DNA of 64,000 bases from Antedon mediterranea. Taxonomy: Eukaryota > Echinodermata > Crinoidea > Comatulida > Antedonidae. The stretch spans positions 24,612,070 through 24,676,069 of the forward strand of contig NC_092671.1 of NCBI RefSeq assembly GCF_964355755.1, given 5' to 3'. The notes under the pieces were generated by a model. The model did not search any database, was not told the origin of the DNA, and saw only the letters and a program-made list of their open reading frames with translations. The translations under genes and the position numbers were made by a program. Positions 23,501 to 35,500 of this stretch are shown piece after piece; positions within the stretch are counted from its first letter, which is position 1; each line of letters begins with the position of its first letter.

Positions 23501-26500
23501 ATTTGAAAAGAAATAGGTTTTTTAAAACTACTCGTATCAATAAACCTGTAGATTAAATCAAATTATGTTTTGAAAATTACAAATCACAATTTATAACTCT
23601 TGCCTCTTGTCCAAAAATGATGTTTTTTGGACAAGTAGTTCTCGAGAAAATGCAATTTCAGTACACTTGTTACTTTAAGACTGCTCGCCGGCTTTTGAAA
23701 ATTGTCTCCTATCTTTTAACACTAGCCGGACTGACAATAATATCATTTTTATTATTTGTGAAGTTATTAATAAACCAATTTTGTTGATTTTCAATAGGCA
23801 TGGTCTGAAGGTATATACCTATCTACACCCAAAAATTTAGAACGATAACTTGAAAACTGTAGGCGCTATCGTGCTAACAAACAAACAAACAAACATACAA
23901 ACAAAGTGAATACTATACTTGGCAAAATTCTTTTTTGCCAAGTAACAAACACATATACCTCCTTGGCGGAGGAAAATAATAGAAAGGCATTCTCAAATTA
24001 AGTGTTTTTAACATTTATCTACTTTTTGCTGTGTAACTTTGAACTGCAACGCAAATTAACAATTGTTATTTATTATTAGTGTGTTCATTGCATACTAATA
24101 ATATGAAAACTTATATTGAGCTGGTGTCAACCACTCATGGCGCTTTGTGCATTAACAACGTGTACATCAGAGAATAGTGACGTCTTCATACTGATGATGT
24201 CATTCATAGTGATTTCACAGTGATTACAATCCCTTGTCAATGCACCAACTAATGACTGAATGCAGACCAAGGCTCTTATTACCACCAAATAATGACTGAA
24301 TGCAGACCAAGGCTCTTATTACCACCAACTAATGACTGAATGCAGACCAAGGCTCTTATGACATATTTGTTGTACAGTTGTTTTTTCAGTTTGATAAAAT
24401 AAAACTTACCTTGCCAATCTCACTTTTCTTTTCAGGTTAAGTATAATGGTAAGAAGTTAGATTTAGTTAAATCATCCTGGCTTAGAAAAATGGGACAGAA
24501 GATGGCATCTGGTTTAACACCACCTCTGGTAATGTTCATGGTTCAGTTTTTATTCATTTCTTTATTAGCCATAAATTACAAAAGTATGTAGTCTGAAGGA
24601 ATGACCATAGTTTAAAATAACTTTGACCCTTAGGCCAGTTGCTCTATCTCAGAAAATAAAATTCAAAATATAAATTTACATAGAAATACTAAGCACTAAA
24701 ACATTACAACTTACAATAGACTATCTGATATATACAAGATATTGCTTAAAATTATAAAATTGAGAAAATACATTAGATATTATATATACAAAAATGTTAT
24801 TTAAATATATTAAATTAAATGTTGAAAACACAAAAAAAAGAGATTAACCAATTAATCTATGGTTGTCCATACATTCTTTTTTTCTAAGCATAAATTAAAT
24901 GTAATGTTAAGATTGGACTATAAAATAACTTAGGTTGTGTAAAATTGTGTTTGATTTAACTTATGTAGGAAATTAGATTAACACTATTATAGGCTATAAT
25001 CTTTGGTTCAATCTCACATAGTTCAAATATCTCTGTACAAACTTATCAAAAAAGTTATAGGTTATTATAATGGCAGTTTCTGAGAGGAAGAGTTGGTTAT
25101 TATAAAATAAATGATGTTTTTTCTGCTAATAACAGACTCCTTCATCTGAAATTAATCTGTCTATGGATGAAAATGGTAGTTACTCTGATTCAATGGACTG
25201 TAATGGAGATAAAATTGATAACGAAGGAGCAGTTGATCTGAGAAGTGAAGCTACCAAAGCAAGAGTACCAACAACTGCAGACAAAAAGTAATAATAGTAC
25301 ACTATTAATGATAACATTTAATATATGTGAATTGATTTTTTTATTTGAACCATAATCCTTTTTCATGTTTTGATCATCTACTTTCTACTTTCTACTTGAT
25401 CTGCTACAATTATGCATTCTAAGGTGTTTTCATTCCCATGTAAAAAAAGGTGTTTTCTTTGTTACAGAAACAATACAAGAGAAGACATAATTAACAAAGA
25501 TGACAAGTTACAAAACAATGGTAAGACTGAACTGTTTTATATGAAGCTGATTTCTTCTTCAGGAGTCAAAGTAGCTTAGCACAAAAATTACATTTAATTT
25601 TATACTTATTTTTCAGAAAATCTCCAAAATAACAATGGAACAAAAGCAAAACCAAAGATTATGACCTATGCAAACTTATTGAAGGAAAAATCAAAACTGT
25701 AAGATTTAAATTTTATTTGAAAGAAAATGATGAAAAAAATGGTATTATTATACTGTACTAATAAACAACTGTTTATCATAAAACTATGCTTTGAAGATTG
25801 TTGTCTGTTTTTGCAGTTTATCAACAATGCAAGTTGAGTGTATGCAGTTTAAGAAAATTGGAAAAATTCAACCATTTACTATTTCAATATCAACCAATTG
25901 TCTTTTGTTAATGGTAAGCTGTTGAATAAAAAATTGTAAACATTGAAAATATAGAAATAATTATGTGAAATGTTCCTTTCTACTCATAATATTACAAATA
26001 AGACTGATTAACCCTTTCACTGCATGTTCCCGGTATTACTGGGTATGAACAAATATTGTTGATGTGCTTATACTTGGTATTACCGGGTATGGGAAAAACA
26101 ATTATTTAATCATATTTGCCTATAATATTTAGCACCTTCTATAGTTTTTCAATAAAATTGAAGATATTTGCAATTCATTAAAACTATTTTATAGCACAAC
26201 ATGCGCCCTCTACAGATGTTAATATCGTGTTGAAATTTCTATTTCAGCTTGCACCCTCTATTGCATTCAATCAATCATTTTGACCTTGAAAATTTGTGTT
26301 AGTATTTATTTTAATCCATAATATACACAATACATTACAATTTGAAATTAACATGGTTAATGGTATAGCAGAGGATAAGAATTTAAGCTGGGAAGCTTGT
26401 TTCAGAAAAATAATTTGTCTATAACACAGATTTTTTTGAAAATGTAATTTTTCAACAATTTTGACCCAAAACTTTGATTTATGCATAATATTTTATAAAA

Positions 26501-29500
26501 CGATAAAAACAATTCAATTTGTTTTTGTATTTGTTATACATATATTCATCAATATCCAGTGGGAAAACCATATCCCATAAGAATTTCTTATAGAAAAAAA
26601 ACAGATTTTTTGAATTAATAAAAAACAGGAAATCCAAAATATTAATAAAGTCGCATGATTTTTTTTACTCCCAATCGTAGACCAACCCTTTGCCCACCAC
26701 ACACAACAAAATTATTACAAAATTATCTCATTTAGTATTTTTTAGCAACTTAGTAAAATATAACCTGTTTTCTTAAATGCATATTATGCACCGTAAAAGG
26801 GTTAAAATTCCTTTTTTTTAAACGTACATACTGTATACAAAACTCCATATTTTGATTTTATTTATTATTTTATTGATTTAGGATTTTCACTGCCATTTGA
26901 CAACAAGTGAAGTTGTTGGTTACCTAGCTGGTAAATGGAATAACCAAACACAACGTAAGTATATTATAGTATATAGTTCCATAAACAACATGAAAGTTGA
27001 GATATACAGGAATATGGTATCTTTAGTAAACAGTACAAAGTCTTGAAATAGAGTATAACAAAAACAGGCCTACAGAAAAAGGTTCCTTTTGTAAGACTTA
27101 GTAAAAGCCAACTTTTTATTACAGTACATGGACCAAAATTATGGCGTAACTGTAATAAAAATCCAAAACAATGTGAAAATGCCAAAATATTCAGACATCG
27201 AATTAAGTTTTTGAAATGTTGTTTAAAACCTTCCCGGTACAATTGCGGTAATTTTGATACCCCTTATGTATAACAAACAAACATCGAAAGTGGGGAAAAG
27301 TGGACCTTTTTTGACAACATTTTGACCCCTAACTTTGATTCTAGATGGCAGATGATGATCAAATTAGAACTTTCCTGGTACAATTGTGGTCATGTTGATA
27401 CCCAATATGTAAGGTTATGTTCAGCAACAAAAATTTGTATAATGAACAAACAAATGCACAAACAAACAAATGTACAAACATAAACTCTCTAACTTATAAT
27501 ATAGATTTATATTTCATTATCAAGAATCAATTAGTGAATTATAAATGACTGTCATTATTTTGACCACAGTATGTCATGAATTAATTTGAATTTACCGGTT
27601 ACAAGGTATGTTGAATGCATTTGCCGTTATCTGCAATTCATTTGCTGCAAAGGAATTTCAACTTATGCCAATTGAAATGTATTGGATTTCATTCAAGTCA
27701 ATTGCAATTCATAGCAATTAATAGGTAAAAACGGCTGTCCACAGTATTCATGTGATACTCTTCTACATATTTGTGTTTTTCAGATATGACAGTAGTACAG
27801 GCATTTCCATGTAAATGTAAATTGGATGATAAGGAAAATGCGGGACTAATAGAAACTATGGTGAGGATGTTTCACTTTCATTTAAAATACACAGTGCGTA
27901 TGTGATGGCCAGTGTGTTACATAAAATACACAGTGCGTATGTGATGGCCAGTGTGTTACATAAAATTAACATGGTATAAAAATATCATGTGACATACATT
28001 TTAAAATCATGCTCTGACTGAAAATTAAATTTGTAGTACTAGAAGGTGAGCGAGCAAAGTACACGGAGTACTACAAAGTGTAGATGATGGTGCACCCTCT
28101 ACAGGGGTCCCAAGTCTACCGCTACTCGCGGTAGTCTACCGCTTTTAGTACCCATCTACCGCGCTACCGCTATCTTGACGTTTTCTACCGCATTTTGATT
28201 TTTTTACCGCATTTTCAAATTTCCCCATATTTTTGGCCAAATTGATTTACGGATACACCCAGGCTCAGCCCAGGTCAACAATAGTCAATACAAAAGTGAG
28301 GCAGGATGTTGAAACAATGTCTATTCATGCAGTCTCCGTGGTCTATTAGGCCTATTGTATTTTTATTTGTATGCACTGCCTTTGTTAAACCGTAAAAAAA
28401 AAGAAGCGTGCAACCAACCGTGAATCAATCACGTGGTAACCGGAATACGCGATTATCAATTTTGGGAGGATCCAAGTTTTAACTAAATAAACGCTTTGAT
28501 TACACAGTGGTTGAGACACGTTTTTAATAGTTATTACATTTTTAAACACCCTCATAATTAATGGACTCTACCAATGTTGATCCGCTGCAAAGAACAACAG
28601 ATCGCACATCGCACGAGGTTGTAGAGGCGGTGTTTTATTTGGTTTTACTGTACGATCCAATAATACGAACATGTTAAAATGATTTAAAAGGCATATGGAT
28701 TCGCCAAGCAAGTAGGCCTACGTTTGATAAAAATTTACCTAAGATTGCCGTAAGCTCTTGTGTTCAAACTTTTATTTATTTAGCAGTAATCCACCCGTTC
28801 CGGCATGCACGCTAGGCCTCTATTCTATTCTAGCCTAAGCCTACTCCTCGATCGATCGATGTCGAGATGGTGGGGAATTTCCCAGCGATAAGAAATCGGC
28901 GAAATAGCTCATAAACGGCCTACATTTTAATGTTATATCTTTAATGCCAGTGTAATTACGTATGGATAAAACAATATAAAACTCAATGTTTTTCATCTGA
29001 AATAATATGTTAACTCGCGTAAATGTAGCATAAGACGGATTCGGAATAGTTTATTTCGATTGTTTTTGGGTTTTAAAATGGTAGCTAGCTAGGGCCTAGT
29101 AGAAGCCCTATGCTAGGCCTAGGCCTGTGCCTAAAAGCTAAAAAAATGAGTAAATTCTATTGAGCAATACTATCATGTGTAAATATTGTACATTATGTAA
29201 TTAAGTTAAATTATTTTATATACTGAATTTTAGTTAAAATACAGTATATATTTTTTAAATTCTTTGTACTGAGGATGTGTCCATAAAAAAAATAAGAATG
29301 TAAAAATAATGATGGATAAACCTACTGTATGTAAAAATTAAACCAACTTATGTGTAAATATTGTATATACTGTATATGTAACATATTTAGTTAATTAGGA
29401 GACGTAAACGACACGCGTGTTGATTTTCGATTCCCCGCGCGTTGACTTTCGACGCCCCGACGAATTGAATGTGGTTCACGACAAAATCTCCTGCGAATGG

Positions 29501-32500
29501 ACTTTCCCAAGTTGGGACCTCTGCCTCTATCAAATTCAATCAATCATTTTTACCTGGGAAAGTAGTATTATTAGCTATAATGGTGCAAAAACATCCTCCA
29601 TACACCCACCCCATAGGGCAATATCATGTTCATAGAGCGTGGTTCCCACTAGAAAGCAACTTAACGCAGCAATGTATCAACGCAAAGTCTTAACCACTCA
29701 GCCACTCGACAATAAACAATGTAGCAATTTAATTTATCTTTTCAGATTCAACGTGATATATCTTTGCGAGGTCTTTCTTTGATTGGATGGTATCACAGTC
29801 ATCCTATCGCTGCAGTAGAACCCTCAGTACATGACATAAATTGTCAGATGCAATATCAGCTTAAATTAAAGGGAGATGGAGCATCTTACCAGCCTTGTTT
29901 GGGTGTTATCTGTGGTATGATGATTTATTCTTGTAATTTGTCAGTAAAAATGCTTTTGTATTTTTATTTTTTTTTTGTATTTTGTATTAATATTTGTCCT
30001 CAGTGAGGAAATTCGGATTAGGCCCTCCACGGACCCACGGCAGCCAGCAGTGCAGCGCCTACCAGATTAGTCAATGAGAGTAAAGCATCTTGCCTAAAGA
30101 TGCAATTAGTATGGTACAGATAACCTCGAACCCATGCCTATCACATGCTTGTCCGATATTACCATTACACCATCACTCTCCAGTATATACAGCACCCGCC
30201 ACGATTTCTAGACGGTCTCCCATCCAGAACGCAACCGGGCCCAACGTTGCTTAACTTCGGTGATCTGACGAGAACCGGTGTTTCAACGCAGTATGTATAA
30301 CTATGCAGTGGTAATTTCATTTATAGTTGTAGTTTATCCAGGCTGGATTCTGGATGAGAAATCTACTTAATTATTTACTTCTAGCTGATAAAATTAGCCT
30401 TGACATTTAATTAGTTAATTATGTATTACATACATCCAGTATTAGTTAAAAAGACAATAGTAGGGAGGTTTCGCAACGCTACGAATACGATAACGAAAAC
30501 CGGATACGTCACGCACACGTATTTGTTTTCGTAAGCCAGTAAAAATCTGTTTCGCATGGAAACAAATATTTAGGGCGTCGTCCAAAATATGACTGCGGTA
30601 AAATTGAGCGAAGCGCAGGTCGACCATACAGTCGACCATTCTATTCTGTGTAAAAAAATTAGAAGCAATGGGGGTTGGGTTGGTAGAATGGTTCCAGTCT
30701 TATTTATCTAATAGAAGACAGACCCAAACTTTGTACACATGGAGTTCCACAAGGTAGCATATTAGGTCCGCTTCTGTTTATATGTTACATTAATGATATG
30801 TCAATATGCATTGAAAATGACTGTAAATTGTTATTATATGCTGATGATAGCGCAATGTTGGTGGCCCATCGTGACCCAGTATATATTTCCAATAAACTAG
30901 GGCATAATATTGAAAATAAATTATTTATGCACCCACAAAAAACGGAGTGCATCATTTTTTAATCCAAAAAGAAATTTAAAAATATTGAACAATTTGAAGT
31001 CCTCTATAATGGACAGACCATCCATAGTTGCAATTCCATAAAATACCTTGGTCTACAAATAGATAATTGTGTGTCTAATGAAGAATATGTTAACAAAATA
31101 ATTAAAAAAGCAAATTCCAGATTAAAGTTCATGTACAGACAGGCTAGCTGTTTGGACATGTAAAGTCGTAAGCTGTTATGCACGGCGTTAATCCAAAGTA
31201 TTTTTGATTATGCTGTCTCGTCCTTGTATTGTGGTATCAGTACTGTCCTGAAAAATAAACTACAAGTAACACAAAACAAAATTGTGAGATTTATTCTCGA
31301 TCTCGCCCCTAGGGCACATGTTGGTCAGGCCGAACTTGCCGTTACTGGATACCTGAAAATAAGCGATAGGGTTAAGTATATTAGACTAATCCACGCTTTC
31401 AAAATATACCACGATATTGAAGCTCCTTATCTTAATGAACATTTTACAAAGATTTCTGATCGGCACACTCATAGTACAAGGAAATCCAATGTAAACTTTG
31501 TGATTTCAAATATTAAAGGCCAAGCCTCTAAAACATTTTATTATAATGCTATTAAAGACTGGAATGATCTACCTTCCGATATTAAGAGTATACACAAATT
31601 AATTGAATATAAACGTGCGTTAAAGGTTCACATTATTGTGCATTAACCATGCTGATGATTGTATTTTGTATAGGGATGTTTCTATTTATTGTATTAGTAT
31701 GCATTTATAATGTACACATTATTATCTAACTTGCTTGTTTAATGGACCCCATTGGAATTAAGCTGTTTCAGCTTTATGGGTCATCCTGGTATTTTTGTTG
31801 TGTTTCTTGAGTACCGATTAAAACAAACAAACAAACAAAGGTACGTGTTGCTTGGCTGCCTAGGCCTAGCATAATGTCAAAGCGAGGGAGGACTTTAACA
31901 ACTGCTAATTATCAAAATTTACCTGGCATTTCAGTAAATTACTTTAGTAAATTACTTTCAATACATTTTTAATTATATTATAATCATGAATAATTCCTGA
32001 TTCAAATGCAAAATGTGCAAAATAGATCAAAAACTATACTCGTTTTGTAGTTACGAATATGACTGATGATATTCGTAAACACAAAAACGCTTTACGAATA
32101 TGAAATGGGGATCAGCTCAAAAGTGTCACAAATGTGTGACGTAACCGTTTTCGTTATCGTATTCGTAAGGTTGCGAAACCTCCCTAATATAAATTTTTGG
32201 TCATTTTTCCATTGTGCAATGAAGTTCAATGTTTTTTTTTTATCTCATACCGTATATATAAACATTTTTATTTTTTCATTGTTTTAAATTGTAGTAGTTG
32301 TCAGTATATTTTGTATGTTACAGGGGTTGTGAACACAAATGTTTATCTGGGGCCCTCTATGGCCTGACACAACCGCTTGACCGCTTACATAAGCGGGTTC
32401 AAATAATTGAGTAGCCTGAGAATAATGTGATGCATTTGATGCAGGGTTTCCTCACTTAAATTATAAATGTGTTTTTTATTATTATTCACTTTTATTTCAA

Positions 32501-35500
32501 ATATCAAAAATATCAAAAATTGACCAAAATTACAACTCGTGGCTAAGAGCCAAATTGCGTGTAAAATACATGTCATAGCAAAAAATATATATATATAAAA
32601 AATATAAAATAAAAAACAACAAAAAACAACAAAGAAGGGGAGAGCAATCGCAAGCTCGCAGGGGAGAAAATGAAGAATTTAATAATTTGATGAAGTAGGG
32701 TATAGGGCTATTAGTAAATCTGGATGTTTTAGACGCTAGCTGGGTAATTTTGTTTTTATTTCTTAAAATCCTACCATGACAGCTATGTCTGGTCGGTGGG
32801 ATTAAATCAGCTGTTTGTTTAATTTTGGGGAGATACTCAGCGAACTTGCGACAATGCTCCACCCTTCTTTGAGCCAAAGTCTCTAATTTAAGAAATTCAA
32901 GGGCACCAGAGTTTGTTTGTGTATATAGTCTGGAAGAATAGGTATATTTTTTATCACAGAAAGTGGCATTCCTTTGTGTATTTCTAATTGAAACACCAAG
33001 CATCACAGTAAGCACTGTCCACAACACAAGAAGATAATTACGAGAGTACATGGTCTTTTTTTTTCTTTTGTGGTAACTCGTAATTGCACTTTAAAGAAAT
33101 ATTACTTTTTAATGTATTTGTAGGACCTTACCGAGATAACTCCAGAACATCTGATGTCAAAGCATTCTACGTCATGCCATCAGTAGAGGTATGTACCTTG
33201 CTTTTATTTTTCTAAATAAAAAAACCTGATAACTTACTTTAGTATGGAGGAATCTTAAAGGACCACATTTAGTTTGAGTCAATTTTAAATTATAAATTTA
33301 ATTATCAATTTAACAATTATTATTGCCTGTCCATACATCGATGTTCATTTTAATACAGTGTACTGCTTTAGTTTTCCGAGGCTGAATTGTTATGCTTCCA
33401 AATACTTCTCAACATTTTTAACCAACAATGAGAGAAAGATAAGATCAAGTGAAAACATAGTTGTACCTTGATTCTGGAAAATAAAATGTGGACACATTGG
33501 ACAGTTTTATGTCACTACTGTTTTTTTTAATTATTTTTGTCATAAACCGCTATACAATTTTGTATTTAATTGAATAACTACTGTACATTTACTTCTAATA
33601 TGAGGCTTGCAGAAACATCCAAATTGAAATAGTAGTTTTCTCTATTCCGTCTATGATATATTTACAGTTCAGATGACATTTTTATGCTAGTTTAATTACA
33701 ATTATCTTATAATGAAAGGAAAGAAGCCTTGATCTGGGAATGCCAATGAACATGAGAACCAGCTCACAGCAAGATGTCTTTCTTACTCAAGATGTCTTGC
33801 AAGAAATGGTAAGGTCATTCAAGTAATAAGAGAAAAGTCAGTTAAACAAATATCAAATGGAATTGCAAAGTTTGCTGATGCAAACTTTTATGGACAAATG
33901 AAAGAGTGTTTTTTTAAACCGAGGAAAGTAAAATTGGGTAGTACTATTTAAAACCAACACTCGTATTACAGATTAGGGCTGTACTAAATAAATAAAAATA
34001 ATAAAATAATTAACTGGTGTTTTTGCAAGGGAAGGTGATCATAAGGCCATAAAAAATGTTTATAAAAATATTCTTGCTGGGAATCGAATTCATTCAATTC
34101 AAATAGACAGTTATTTCTCTTTCTTTTCGAATACAAAAAGCAATTAACAAAAGAGAGATAGTGGTGATGGGATAAAAAAAAAGATTAATCTAGTATTTAA
34201 TAAATGATGTGTTGTGTCAGATTAATAACCTGACAAACTGTACTATAACTTTGTGTAGAGGTGTTGAAAACAATAAAATCTGCTTTCAATATATATTATA
34301 CACTTAATGCTTTTTTCTTTTTTTTTCTTCTAGAAAATTTTGGCAGCATTCTACAGAGAGGGAAGTGATTCCGTGTCATTTAGTGATATTTGGCATTTAA
34401 ATACAACATATCTCCACAAATTTACGGTATTGAAAATATATAGTGCAAACTAATTTACAATTATGAAAAAAAAACACAATAAAATCCTCAATAAAACTCA
34501 CTTTTTGGTAATTGCTACTTATAAATTGGTAAAGATATAGACAGATACTGTATTTACATTTGTATAGTATAGAAATGAGTGTGTTTGCTCTTTTGTTTGT
34601 TTTTTGAGGGTTTTTTTTGTCTATAATTAAATATTATAGTCAGCATTAATATTATAGTCAGCATTAATATTATAGTCAGCATTAATATTATAGTCAGCAT
34701 TAATATTATAGTCAGCATTAATATTATAGTCTGCATTAATATTATAGTCAGCATTAATATTATAGTCCGCATTAATATTATAGTCAGCATTAATATTATA
34801 GTCCGCATTAATATTATAGTCGGCATTAATATTATAGTCGGCATTAATATTATAGTCCGCATTAATATTATAGTCCGCATTAATATTATAGTCCGCATTA
34901 ATATTATAGTCAGCATTAATATTATAGTCAGCATTAATATTATAGTCAGCATTAATATTATAGTCAGCATTAATATTATAGTCAGCATTAATATTATAGT
35001 CAGCATTAATATTATAGTCGGCATTAATATTATAGTCGGCATTAATATTATAGTCGGCATTAATATTATAGTCGGCATTAAAATTATAGTCAGCATTAAT
35101 ATTATAGTCCGCATTAATATTATAGTCCGCATTAATATTATAGTCCGCATTAATATTATAGTCCGCATTAATATTATAGTCCGCATTAATATTATAGTCA
35201 GCATTAATATTATAGTCAGCATTAATATTATAGTCAGCATTAATATTATAGTCAGCATTAATATTATAGTCAGCATTAATATTATAGTCAGCATTAATAT
35301 TATAGTCAGCATTAATATTATAGTCAGCATTAATATTATAGTCAGCATTAATATTATAGTCAGCATTAATATTATAGTCAGCATTAATATTATAGTCCGC
35401 ATTAATATTATAGTCCGCATTAATATTATAGTCCGCATTAATATTATAGTCAGCATTAATATTATAGTCAGCATTAATATTATAGTCAGCATTAATATTA

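Noticed and set aside
28100-28145. CAGGGGTCCC as the left end of another hAT
   Set aside because: No matching inverted end with an 8-bp duplication was found downstream in the intron.
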